DNA of 20,221 nucleotides from NCBI GenBank assembly GCA_036522815.1, contig DATDFC010000141.1, forward strand, positions 1-20,221. The letters are read 5' to 3'. The stretch is from AG41 sp036522815 (GTDB taxonomy: Bacteria > Gemmatimonadota > Gemmatimonadetes > Gemmatimonadales > GWC2-71-9). Of this stretch, positions 6,866 to 14,453 are shown in pieces (position 1 is the first letter of the stretch; the number at the start of each line of letters is the position of its first letter). A program made the position numbers and the translations under genes. Below the pieces are notes generated by a model. That model did no database searches, was not told the DNA's origin, and worked only from the letters and a program-made list of their open reading frames with translations.

Positions 6866-7491
6866 CAGCGCCCGGTCTTGGCCCGGTAGATCGAGTCCAG
6901 CACCGCGCGAAACACCGCCACCGGCGCGGCACCCTCGAGCAGGCCGCCTTCCACGTAAAACGTCGGGGTGCTCACGGCGCCGGCCCGGCGTGCCCGCGCG
7001 GCGTCGGCGTCGACCTCGGAGGCCGTCGCGTTGGCGGCGACGCAGCGCTCCAGCGCGGTGTGGTCGAGGTGCGCCGAGTCGCCCAGGGCGAGCAGGGCGC
7101 TCGAGGGCCTGGGGAGTTTGGCCCATTCGTCCTGGTGTCGGAACAACAGATCGTGCATGGCCCAGAAGCGATCCTGCCGCGCAGCGCACATGGCGACCTG
7201 GGCGGCGGCCCGGGCGTTGGGGTGGACGCTCGTGAGTGGCAGGTTGATGTAGACGAGGCGGACCTTGCCGGTGGCGATGTACTCTTGGTCGAGCAGCGGC
7301 ATGGTGCCCAGCGCGAAGGCGCGGCAGTAGGGGCACTGGAAGTCCGACATCTCGTACAGCGTGATGGGCGCGTCGGGACGGCCTTTGGAGCGGGCCGCGA
7401 GCGGGTCGGGCGTCTGGCGTGAGCCTCGGGGATCGAGGAGCGCCAGGGCGGCGAGAGCGGCGATGGCAACCGGGAGCGCGCGTGTGATCAT
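6865..7491 (-). CDS. DsbA-like secreted thiol:disulfide oxidoreductase
   Basis: The 208-aa protein has an N-terminal hydrophobic signal or anchor (ALPVAIAALAALALL). A thioredoxin fold of the DsbA/BdbD type follows. The active site is CPYC at residues 53-56 in SDFQCPYCRAF, and the cis-proline loop is STPTF with P176. The helical insertion contains C102 and C150, a second possible pair. It should form or isomerise disulfides in exported proteins in the periplasm. The stop overlaps the waaA start by one base, so the two form one unit read leftward. No Shine-Dalgarno precedes ATG 7491, but a CATACT at 7502-7497 on the minus strand would give a leaderless or near-leaderless transcript. The first SusC gene, divergent from it, is rich in paired cysteines. 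Confidence 0.9.
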   Translation of the reverse strand: MITRALPVAIAALAALALLDPRGSRQTPDPLAARSKGRPDAPITLYEMSDFQCPYCRAFALGTMPLLDQEYIATGKVRLVYINLPLTSVHPNARAAAQVAMCAARQDRFWAMHDLLFRHQDEWAKLPRPSSALLALGDSAHLDHTALERCVAANATASEVDADAARARRAGAVSTPTFYVEGGLLEGAAPVAVFRAVLDSIYRAKTGR

Positions 7492-7801
7492 GAGGGAGTA
7501 TGGTGGCGATCAATTTGTGGGGCACCCGCGCTCCGCGCTCGGTGTATGTTCCATATTGGAACGGATGGCCGAATGTGTCGCTCTGGCGTACTCCGGCGAT
7601 TCGTGCTATTAGGTTGGGGTCGGCGAGCCGTCTCGCCCTGATCTGACGTCTTGCCGTCGCTGCGCGTGTTGCGCCCTATCCCGCCGTCATCGTGCGAGCG
7701 CGCATTTCGTTGAGCAGTTGAGTGACAAGGAAGGAGGGCCGGGCCGCTCTCGTGCGGGTGGCACCGGTGATGACCGTCACGTCTACCTCGTCGGAGGGGA
7801 C
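7492..7801. promoter_or_regulatory. Divergent intergenic region between dsbA-like and first susC-like genes
   Basis: This 310-bp stretch must hold the promoters of the leftward dsbA-waaA unit and of the rightward SusC-SusD unit. Visible items are a perfect inverted repeat at 7548-7562, a possible extended -10 TGCTATTAG at 7604-7612, a small hairpin GGCGAG/CTCGCC at 7622-7637, and a purine run AAGGAAGGAGGG at 7727-7738 with no start codon at normal distance. No clear -35/-10 pair was found on either strand, and no convincing gene. Confidence 0.5.
7548..7562. promoter_or_regulatory. Candidate operator, perfect inverted repeat
   Basis: GTTCCA-TAT-TGGAAC is a perfect 6-bp inverted repeat with a 3-base spacer, in the AT-richest part of the divergent region and 57 bp from the dsbA-like start. 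Size and symmetry fit a dimeric helix-turn-helix repressor or activator. No regulator gene lies nearby, so the protein is unknown. Confidence 0.4.
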
Positions 7802-10800
7802 ATGCAAAGCACACCTCGTCGGTTAGTTCCCATCATTCTCAGCGCGCTGCTCGCGGTTCCGGCTCTGCTGGCAGCGCAGGAGCCGGTGACCATCACCGGC
7901 AAAGTCACGAGCGACGCCGGCCAGCCGCTCGGGCAGGTCGAGGTCGCGATCCCGACCATGGGGCTCGGCGGTCTCACGAAGGACGACGGCCGTTATGTCC
8001 TCGTCGTCCCCGGCGCGCGCGTCTCCGGTCAAACCGTGACCGTGGTGGCGCGGCGGCTCGGCTACAAGTCACAGACCGCCCAGGTGACGCTCTCGTCGGG
8101 CGGCGTGACGCACGACTTCACGCTCGCCGCCAACCCGCTGCAGCTGGGCGAGGTGGTGGTGACCGGCGCCGGTACGTCGACCTCGACCGAGAAGCTCGGC
8201 AACGTCCGCAACAACGTCTCGTCCGACCTTATCACGAAGGCCGGCGAGACCAACATGGTGCAATCGCTCGCGGGCAAGGCGCCGAACGTCACCGTGCTGC
8301 AGCAGTCAGGTGACCCGGGCGCGAGCTCGTTCATCAACATCCGGGGCATCAGCTCGATCCTCGGGTCCAACCAGCCGCTGTTCGTGGTGGACGGCGTGCC
8401 GGTCGATAACTCGACGTTCTCGACGTCGAACTTCAACGCGCCGGACGACGGGGGCGGGACCATCACCCCCGGCGGCCAGACCGAGGGAACCGTCCAGACG
8501 AACCGCGCGGCCGACATCAATCCGAACGACATCGAGTCGGTAGAGGTCTTGAAGGGTCCGGCGGCGAGCGCGATCTACGGCGCTCGCGCGGCGTTTGGCG
8601 TGATCCTAGTCACGACGAAGTCCGGCCGCTCTGGCCCGACGCACTTCACGTTCCGCTCCTCTACCTCATTCGACGACATCAACCACACCTTCCCGCTGCA
8701 GACGAGCTACGGGCTAGGCACCAACGGGATCCACGCCGACACTTCGCTGGGCGGCCAGTGCGACCAGGCCGGCGCCGGCATCTGCGGGCGCTCGTGGGGC
8801 CCGGCGATCCCGGCGGGGGGGGCGGTGTTCGACCACGCGGACGACATCTACCGCGTGGGGCACACGTTGGACAACGGGTTCACGGTGTCCGGCGGGAACG
8901 ACCGCACGACGTTCTACCTCTCGGGGGACAACAACTACCAGCAGGGCGTCATCGTGGGGCCGAACAACTACTTCTCCCGGAGCACTGTGCGTTTCAAGGG
9001 GACGCACCGGGTGATCGACAACCTGAAGCTCGGCGCGAACCTGGCGTTCGCCGACACGCGCGCCCACTACATCCAGCGCGGCAACAACACCAACGGCATC
9101 CAGCTGGGTGACCTGCGCACGCCACCGGACTTCAACAACCTCCCATATGTCGTTCAGACGGCCGCCGGCCCGCAGCAGCGCTCGTATCGCTTCGAGCACC
9201 CGAACGACGCCACGATGTTTGAGGACCGGACGTTCGACAACCCGTTCTGGACGATCTACCAGGCGCTGAACGCCTCCAACGTGGGCCGGGTGTTCGGGAA
9301 CGTGAACGCCGAGTACCTGCCGACGCCCTGGCTGAAGATCAACTACACCCTGGGTGCGGACTACGCGACCGACGAGCGGCTGGAGGGGTGTGCCACCAGC
9401 TCGTCGGCCCCCTGCATCACGGGGCGGGTGGTCGAGGGCAAGATCATCAACTACCTGATCGACCATAACCTCACGGCCACGGCGACCTATTCGGTCAGCC
9501 CGGATCTGGGCGGCACCGTGACGGTCGGCCAAAACCTGAACACCCGCAACCAGCGCCAGCTCGGAACGGTGGGCCGCGACCTGGTCGGGCTGCGGCCGTA
9601 CAAGCTCTCGAACACGGTCAAGCAGGATCTGCCGATCGACCAGGAGCAGGTGATCCACGACGCGTCGTGGTTCGGGCAAGGCACCCTCGACATCAAGAGC
9701 CAGCTGTACTTGACCGCGGCCATCCGCAACGACGGCTCCTCGACGTTCGGGCGCTCCAACCTGCGCAGCTGGTTCCCGAAGGGGAGCTTGGCGTGGGAGT
9801 TCACGAAGGCGATCGGCGAGCGCTCGTGGCTGTCGTACGGCAAGGCCCGCGTGGCGTATGGCGAAGCGGGTACCGAGCCGCAGCCGTATCTCACCTCGAC
9901 GACGTTCAGCCCGGGCCTCATCGGGGGCATCTCCCAGGGCACCGGCAACACCCCGACCCAAGCGGGTATCGGGGGCTTGGTGACGCGCCAGGAGTTGCGG
10001 GCGGCGCCGGTGTTGAAGCCCGAGCGCTCCAAGGAGCTCGAGGCGGGCGTGGACTTGGGGTTCTTCAAGGACCGGGCCGATGCGAGCATCACCTGGTACA
10101 ACAAGAAGTCGCAGGACATCATCTTGTTGAAGCCGCTCAACCCCTCGATCGGTTACTTCCAGCAGGGGGCGAACGCTGCCACGATGCGGAACCGTGGGTG
10201 GGAGGTGTCGCTGAACATGCGCCCGCTCCAGAAGGCGGAGTTCGGCTGGGACATCGGCCTGCAGTGGGCCCGCAATCGCAACAAGGTGCTGTCGCTCGGC
10301 GGCGAGCAGTTCATCTCGATCGGCGACTTCATCAATGAGGTGGCGATGGTGGACCAGCCGATCGCCGTGTACCTGGGCAGCGGGTTCTTCCGGTGCGGTC
10401 TATCGAGCGACGCCGACGTGCCTGAGGCGGGCGGGCCCGACATGGGCACGCTGTGCGCCGGCAAGGCCAAGGGTACGCTGTTCGTCGGGAGCGACGGGTA
10501 CCCGGTGCAGGACAACAACCCGCGCATCGTGATGGACCCGAACCACGATTGGACCGGCAGCGTCCGGTCGTCGTTCCGCTTCCGCAAGCTGCAGGTCTCC
10601 GGCCTGCTCGACATCCGGCGCGGCGGGCAGATCTGGAACGGCCCGAAGGGCGCCTTGTGGAGCTACGGCACCCACAAGGACACGGAGCAGCGGGCCGCTT
10701 GCACCAACCGCAATGACCCTGCCTCGTGCACCGGGAACCCCAAGATCTTCGGCCAGGGGGGTTGGTTTGACGGCCCCGTCGTGGGGCCGGGCGCCGGCCA

Positions 10801-11140
10801 GACGGTGGCGATCGGCGAGTACTACTATCGCAACGTGGCCGCGTGCCCGTTCATCGGGATCGACGAGCCGTGCATCGAGGACGCCGGCTTTGTGAAGCTG
10901 CGCGAGATCTCCCTCAGCTACACCCTCGATGCGCCTTGGGTGCAGCGCTCACTTGGATTCTCGAGCATCGATCTCCGCGTGTCGGGCCGCAACCTGAAGA
11001 CGTGGACCAACTACACCGGGTACGATCCTGAGACGAACCTCGGCGGGGCGATCTCGTCCGGGGCCGGCGCGAGCGGCGTGGATTACTTCAACAACCCGCA
11101 GACACGCTCGTTCTCGTTCTCGATCACCCTCAACCACTGA
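7802..11140 (+). CDS. SusC/RagA-family TonB-dependent outer-membrane receptor (first)
   Basis: This 1112-aa barrel imports a ligand captured by its SusD partner, powered by TonB-ExbBD. Domain order: signal peptide to about residue 25 (ALLAAQ); carboxypeptidase-regulatory-like domain about 29-112 (ITGKVTSDAGQPLGQVEV); TonB-box-like LGEVVVTG near 115-122; plug about 130-275, with FVVDGVPVD and NPNDIESVEVLKGPAASAIYG; then the barrel to the C-terminal SFSFSITLNH. All ten cysteines form close pairs: 320/328, 530/538, 865/885, 967/976 and 1015/1024, probably in surface loops. ATG 7802 was chosen because it begins the signal peptide and follows GGAGGGG at 7793-7799. SusD starts 18 bp downstream. The substrate cannot be told from the sequence. 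Confidence 0.94.
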   Translation: MQSTPRRLVPIILSALLAVPALLAAQEPVTITGKVTSDAGQPLGQVEVAIPTMGLGGLTKDDGRYVLVVPGARVSGQTVTVVARRLGYKSQTAQVTLSSGGVTHDFTLAANPLQLGEVVVTGAGTSTSTEKLGNVRNNVSSDLITKAGETNMVQSLAGKAPNVTVLQQSGDPGASSFINIRGISSILGSNQPLFVVDGVPVDNSTFSTSNFNAPDDGGGTITPGGQTEGTVQTNRAADINPNDIESVEVLKGPAASAIYGARAAFGVILVTTKSGRSGPTHFTFRSSTSFDDINHTFPLQTSYGLGTNGIHADTSLGGQCDQAGAGICGRSWGPAIPAGGAVFDHADDIYRVGHTLDNGFTVSGGNDRTTFYLSGDNNYQQGVIVGPNNYFSRSTVRFKGTHRVIDNLKLGANLAFADTRAHYIQRGNNTNGIQLGDLRTPPDFNNLPYVVQTAAGPQQRSYRFEHPNDATMFEDRTFDNPFWTIYQALNASNVGRVFGNVNAEYLPTPWLKINYTLGADYATDERLEGCATSSSAPCITGRVVEGKIINYLIDHNLTATATYSVSPDLGGTVTVGQNLNTRNQRQLGTVGRDLVGLRPYKLSNTVKQDLPIDQEQVIHDASWFGQGTLDIKSQLYLTAAIRNDGSSTFGRSNLRSWFPKGSLAWEFTKAIGERSWLSYGKARVAYGEAGTEPQPYLTSTTFSPGLIGGISQGTGNTPTQAGIGGLVTRQELRAAPVLKPERSKELEAGVDLGFFKDRADASITWYNKKSQDIILLKPLNPSIGYFQQGANAATMRNRGWEVSLNMRPLQKAEFGWDIGLQWARNRNKVLSLGGEQFISIGDFINEVAMVDQPIAVYLGSGFFRCGLSSDADVPEAGGPDMGTLCAGKAKGTLFVGSDGYPVQDNNPRIVMDPNHDWTGSVRSSFRFRKLQVSGLLDIRRGGQIWNGPKGALWSYGTHKDTEQRAACTNRNDPASCTGNPKIFGQGGWFDGPVVGPGAGQTVAIGEYYYRNVAACPFIGIDEPCIEDAGFVKLREISLSYTLDAPWVQRSLGFSSIDLRVSGRNLKTWTNYTGYDPETNLGGAISSGAGASGVDYFNNPQTRSFSFSITLNH

Positions 11141-11158
11141 CCCGAGGAGAACCGACAT

Positions 11159-12595
11159 ATGCGTCGCAACATGAATGTCGTGCTCGCCTCTCTGGGGCTG
11201 CTCCTCGGGACGGCGGCATGTGACAGCTTTCTCACGGGCGACAAGCTCTCCCAAAACCCGAACTTGCCGACGGAGGCATCGACCACACAGCTGTTCATGG
11301 GCGTGCAAGCGGGCCAGTTCGCGTTCCAGGAAGGCACGGTCGCGATGATGATGTGCGAGTGGGTACAGGCCTGCTCGGCGGGCAACTCGCGCTTCGTGCA
11401 GCAGGCCGCCCAGTACGTTTTTGGCGAGACCTCCAACATCGGCGCCAATGGAGGAGACTGGATATCGGTGTATGACGCCGGCGGCCTGATCGACATCAGG
11501 CACGTGGAAGCCAACACCCAGGCGGCGGGCGACTCGGTCTGGCTCGGGATCGCCAAGATCTGGGAAGTCCTCACGATCGGGACCGCCTCGGACATGTGGG
11601 GAGACATTCCCTACAGCGAAGCGGTCGGAACCAGCAACTCGCCGGCGCTCGACAATCGCTTCGTCATCCTGGGCCAGCTCCAAACGCTGCTCGACCAGGC
11701 CATCGTCGAGCTGGCCGGCCCAGGCCCGGGACCGGCGGGAGCGGACTTGGTCTTCGGCAGTTTGCCGGACACAGCCCAGCGGGCCGCATGGACCCGGGCG
11801 GCGTGGACGCTCAAGGCCCGCTACTACATGCACACGGCAGAGTCGTTGGGCACAGGGGCGTACACCGCGGCGATCGCGGCCGCGCTGAACGGTATCAATG
11901 CGCCGAGCCGCGATTTCCGGGCGCACCATGGTGCGAACACATCGGAGCGAAGCATGTGGGCGCAGTTCCAGACCAGCTCCGGGTTCGGCACCGATTTGGA
12001 GGCCGGGAAGGCGCTGGCCGATTACATGAATGCCAGAAACGACCCGCGGCGGGCTCAGTACTTTTGCCTGAACGCGTTGGGGGGATACGGCGGCGATGAC
12101 TATAACACGCCCCCGTCCCCGGATTCGGTGTCGAACTTCGCGTGCCAGCCACCGCGCTTCGCGGACACGGCGTCGGTCCCATACGTGACCTTCGCCGAGA
12201 ACGAGTTGATCCTCGCGGAGGCGTACAACAAGACGGGCAACGATGGGGCGGCCGCGACGCATCTGAACAACGCGTACGCGACCGTGCCCGGACTGGCATC
12301 GACGGCCGGCGCGGCAACCGGGGCGGTGTTGCTCGACTCGATCATGATGGAGAAGTATGTGGCGATGTTCCAGAACATCGAGTCGATGAACGATTACCGG
12401 CGGACCTGTATCCCGGCCATCACGCCGTACTTGGCGAACACGGTGGGGTTCCAGAACGTGCCGGGACGGCTGTTCTACCCCCAAAACGAGCGGAACGTGA
12501 ATACCAACGTTCCGAAGCCGAACGACCAGCTCGCGACTCACGGCTTCCGGAACGCGGGCGACGTGCACGCGTGCCAGAACGACAACTCACCGTGA
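11159..12595 (+). CDS. SusD/RagB-family ligand-binding lipoprotein (first)
   Basis: SusD proteins form a lid on their SusC barrel at the cell surface and bind the ligand. The 478-aa product has a lipoprotein signal ending LLGTAAC with Cys at 21, then FLTGDKLSQNPNLPT, a typical SusD start. The helical TPR-like core includes WLGIAKIWEVL and ASDMWGDIPYSEA, the hallmark SusD stretch. A later conserved part has FAENELILAEAYNKTGN and a C-terminal LFYPQNERNVN. Extra cysteines (for example C66 and C72) echo the cysteine pairs of its receptor. GAGGAGA at 11143-11149 precedes ATG 11159, and the gap to susC is 18 bp, so they are one operon. The ligand is unknown. Confidence 0.93.
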   Translation: MRRNMNVVLASLGLLLGTAACDSFLTGDKLSQNPNLPTEASTTQLFMGVQAGQFAFQEGTVAMMMCEWVQACSAGNSRFVQQAAQYVFGETSNIGANGGDWISVYDAGGLIDIRHVEANTQAAGDSVWLGIAKIWEVLTIGTASDMWGDIPYSEAVGTSNSPALDNRFVILGQLQTLLDQAIVELAGPGPGPAGADLVFGSLPDTAQRAAWTRAAWTLKARYYMHTAESLGTGAYTAAIAAALNGINAPSRDFRAHHGANTSERSMWAQFQTSSGFGTDLEAGKALADYMNARNDPRRAQYFCLNALGGYGGDDYNTPPSPDSVSNFACQPPRFADTASVPYVTFAENELILAEAYNKTGNDGAAATHLNNAYATVPGLASTAGAATGAVLLDSIMMEKYVAMFQNIESMNDYRRTCIPAITPYLANTVGFQNVPGRLFYPQNERNVNTNVPKPNDQLATHGFRNAGDVHACQNDNSP

Positions 12596-12642
12596 CCGAC
12601 GTATGGATGTCCCGGGAGCGTGCGTAATCGTGCGGGTAGCAG

Positions 12643-12690
12643 TATGATACAGGGGAGCGGATTCGCCGTTCGGGATCCGCTCCCCTTGTC
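12643..12690 (+). terminator. Hairpin after first SusD gene, terminator or 5' leader structure
   Basis: A perfect 12-bp stem, AGGGGAGCGGAT (12651-12662) with ATCCGCTCCCCT (12675-12686), has a 12-base loop and is followed by TGTCATT, a poor T-run. Directly before it is TATGAT (12643-12648), a 5/6 match to a -10 box, without a good -35. The hairpin may end the SusCD transcript, or lie at the start of the transcript for the next gene. Confidence 0.65.
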
Positions 12691-12722
12691 ATTCGGGGCG
12701 TCGAGTCAGTAGGAGTGGACCC

Positions 12723-13172
12723 ATGCGCGCACAGGCCGCTCTCATCGTGGTGGGGACGTTGTTGCAGGTGGCTTGCTACAACTATCTGCCGCTCTCCCGA
12801 TCGCGCCTCGTGCCGTCCACCTATCTCGCGGTGACGCTCACCGAGTCGGGATCGGACGAGCTCGCTCCGTACATCGGTCCCAATGTGCTGATCGTGCGAG
12901 GGCGGTTTCTGAGTGCGACCGAGCGGGGCTTTGCCATATCGGTCGCGGCAGTCGAGAATCGGCGCGGCAATATCTCGGAGTGGAAGGGTGAGTCGGTGGT
13001 TATCCCCGGCGAGTTCGTGCGCAGCGTCGAAGAGCGCCGGGTGGCCCGGAGCAAAACGGTACTGCTCGCGGGCGCGTCAGTGGCGGGATTTTTGATAACG
13101 TATGCGGCGTTCGGGCCGGGCGCGACTGGCACAGACCCGATGGGCAGTGCAGCCGGGCCGAGTCCACGCTGA
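12723..13172 (+). CDS. Small lipoprotein, CYNY family (copy 1)
   Basis: No known family is recognised. The 149-aa product has a lipoprotein signal (AALIVVGTLLQVAC) with Cys at 18, giving a mature start CYNYLPL. The core is YLAVTLTESGSDELAPYIGP, then NVLIVRGRFLSATERGFAIS, then RGNISEWKGESVVIP, and it ends with a hydrophobic stretch TVLLAGASVAGFLITYAAFG. The core looks like a small beta-barrel or SH3-like fold with a C-terminal hydrophobic helix; that fold is inference. ATG 12723 follows AGGAG at 12711-12715. The next gene is a clear paralogue in the same order of motifs. Both sit between the two SusCD loci, and their role is unknown. Confidence 0.82.
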   Translation: MRAQAALIVVGTLLQVACYNYLPLSRSRLVPSTYLAVTLTESGSDELAPYIGPNVLIVRGRFLSATERGFAISVAAVENRRGNISEWKGESVVIPGEFVRSVEERRVARSKTVLLAGASVAGFLITYAAFGPGATGTDPMGSAAGPSPR

Positions 13173-13233
13173 TGGTGAACGGCCCGCCCCGAGCGGGGTA
13201 TCCTCACGAGCCTCAAGGGACGAGAGATTCTCT

Positions 13234-13677
13234 ATGCGCGCAGCGATCCTGATTCTCAGCTTCGGCGTCTCGGCAGGGTGTTACAACTACAACCCGCTCA
13301 CGACGCCCACCCCGCAGCCGGGGAGCTACGTTGCAGTGACGCTCACCGATGCCGGCTCGCAGGAGCTGGCTCGCTACCTGGGACCGAACGTTTTCGTGGT
13401 GCGCGGCCGCTACCTGGGCGACAGCGACCACGGGCTGCTCCTCTCGGTAGCGTCGGTGGAGCTCAAACGTGGCAACGAGCTGTCGTGGGAGGGGGAGACG
13501 GTCGCGCTGCCGAACGGCGCCATCGCTTCGCTCGATGTGCGCCGCCTCGCCAAGGGACGGAGCATCCTGCTGGCCGGCGTGGGCGCCGGGGGACTCGTCG
13601 CCACGACGCTGGCATTCACGCTGAACGGCGGCGGGACTCCGCTCGGCCCTGGTCGACCCCGTCCCAACCCTCAGTGA
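13234..13677 (+). CDS. Small lipoprotein, CYNY family (copy 2)
   Basis: The 147-aa product is a tandem paralogue of the preceding gene. The signal peptide ends SFGVSAGC, with lipid-bearing Cys at 16 and a mature start CYNYNPL. Shared motifs in order are YVAVTLTDAGSQELARYLGP (YLAVTLTESGSDELAPYIGP in copy 1), NVFVVRGRYLG, LKRGNELSWEGETVALP, RRLAKGRSILLAG, and a final hydrophobic segment before a Pro-rich tail. The strict co-linearity shows duplication followed by wide divergence. ATG 13234 was chosen because it starts the signal peptide. The 61-bp gap to copy 1 holds only a tiny CCCC-GAGC-GGGG hairpin, so co-transcription is likely. The gene ends 7 bp from the end of a convergent gene. Confidence 0.82.
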   Translation: MRAAILILSFGVSAGCYNYNPLTTPTPQPGSYVAVTLTDAGSQELARYLGPNVFVVRGRYLGDSDHGLLLSVASVELKRGNELSWEGETVALPNGAIASLDVRRLAKGRSILLAGVGAGGLVATTLAFTLNGGGTPLGPGRPRPNPQ

Positions 13678-13684
13678 CGAAGGG

Positions 13685-14080
13685 TTAGAACACGCCGACG
13701 CTCGAGCGGCGGAGATCTGTCTCGAGCGTCCACTCGATGTATTGGCCGCGCTGCACGACGAGGATGTCCGTGCGAGCGTAGGCGTCGTTACCGATCGCAT
13801 CCCCGAGCAGTCGGATTTCCCGCCCCTGGCCGAGCAGGCGCGTCGGCAGGAAAAACACCGCTGACGACGATCCGGTCACCGTCCCCACTCGGGTTTGCAC
13901 GCCGTCGTGCAGCACGTAGATCACCACGTCGAGATAGTTGTGGTTGGTGACGTTGAGGGCGATTTCTCCCGCCGGGACGTCGAAAGCCGGCTGCGCGTCG
14001 GTCTTGCCGCGGTGGAAGATGAAGCACCCGGACGCCCCTAGGACGAGGGCGACGCGCGCCGCGCGGAGTCGCAGGGTCAT
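13685..14080 (-). CDS. Small lipoprotein of unknown function
   Basis: The 131-aa product, read leftward, has a lipoprotein signal (ARVALVLGASGC, Cys at 19). The mature part contains GEIALNVTNHNYLDVVIYVL, then DGVQTRVGTVTGSSSAVFFL, RLLGQGREIRLLGDAIGND and GQYIEWTLETDL. The alternating strands suggest a small beta-sandwich exposed in the periplasm or on the surface. I do not recognise an assigned family. The gene is convergent with the CYNY pair (7-bp gap, no terminator visible). Upstream on the minus strand a CATAAT at 14187-14182 could be a -10 box, about 95 bases before the presumed end of the leader; this is weak. Confidence 0.8.
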   Translation of the reverse strand: MTLRLRAARVALVLGASGCFIFHRGKTDAQPAFDVPAGEIALNVTNHNYLDVVIYVLHDGVQTRVGTVTGSSSAVFFLPTRLLGQGREIRLLGDAIGNDAYARTDILVVQRGQYIEWTLETDLRRSSVGVF

Positions 14081-14453
14081 GGGGCGCGAACGTAGCCGCG
14101 AGCAGCGATCCGCGAAAGAGAGTAGGATCGCAGCAGCCGTTCATAACAGTTCTCTGACAGGTGGTCCGCCATGCACGTTTCATTATGCAACACGCGGTTT
14201 CTTGCGGCACAACCTGCTTCATCTCACTTTAGCCCTGCCGTTTCGCTTCCACCTCCAGCCCTAGGAGCGTGTTACATGCACCACACATCGTCGGCCTTCC
14301 GTCGATCTCGGCTCCCGGGTCGTAGCGCTCGAACGCGATGTAGCCACCGTAGCGCATAGGCGTACGGCGGTCTACCAGCGCCCCTCTCACCGTGCGGTTT
14401 CCATCGGTGCGAAGGGGGGGGTGCGCGTCTCTTTTCATTCGAGGACACTCGTC
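14081..14453. other. Intergenic region between divergent lipoprotein and second susC-like genes
   Basis: This 373-bp stretch should contain the promoters of the leftward lipoprotein and of the second SusCD operon. It includes an AT-richer patch at about 14145-14235, a CACCG/CGGTG inverted repeat at about 14389-14410, and a G-run at 14414-14421. A minus-strand ORF with protein-like composition lies at 14229-14390. No clean promoter pair, RNA gene or terminator could be identified. Confidence 0.45.
14229..14390 (-). CDS. Doubtful small ORF antisense to the second SusC leader
   Basis: From a GTG at 14390 the ORF would encode 53 residues; from an internal ATG at 14357, 42 residues. The text MRYGGYIAFERYDPGAEIDG followed by a CGAC motif looks more like protein than chance, and GC at third codon positions is high in its first half. 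No good ribosome-binding site is present on either start, and no family is recognised. It may be a small protein, a remnant of a lost gene, or chance. Confidence 0.22.
   Translation of the reverse strand: MRGALVDRRTPMRYGGYIAFERYDPGAEIDGRPTMCGACNTLLGLEVEAKRQG

Noticed and set aside
5213..6889. A 558-codon plus-strand frame across the waaA region
   Set aside because: Shadow of waaA: Arg/Pro/Ala-rich, no motif, while the minus strand encodes a clear Kdo transferase.
6866..7525. Upstream extension of the waaA frame to 7525
   Set aside because: The added sequence has no homology-like features and overlaps the dsbA-like gene in another frame; the real start is ATG 6865.
7718..7801. TTG at 7718 as the start of the first SusC
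   Set aside because: It would put 28 non-hydrophobic residues before the signal peptide; ATG 7802 has a ribosome-binding site and starts the signal peptide.
8714..9961. Long minus-strand frame inside the first SusC gene
   Set aside because: Antisense shadow rich in Arg, Val and His without domains.
12505..12515. CCAACGTTCCG in the first SusD gene as another copy of the atpG TTCCA repeat
   Set aside because: Too short and without inverted arms; it encodes ordinary residues in the family frame.
10949..12568. Long minus-strand frame across the first SusD gene
   Set aside because: Antisense shadow of a clear SusD lipoprotein gene.
14340..14420. Resemblance of the GTGCGGTTT...GAAGGGGGGG stretch to group II intron sequence
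   Set aside because: No intron-encoded reverse transcriptase, domain V or boundaries could be recognised; the likeness is to a few bases only.
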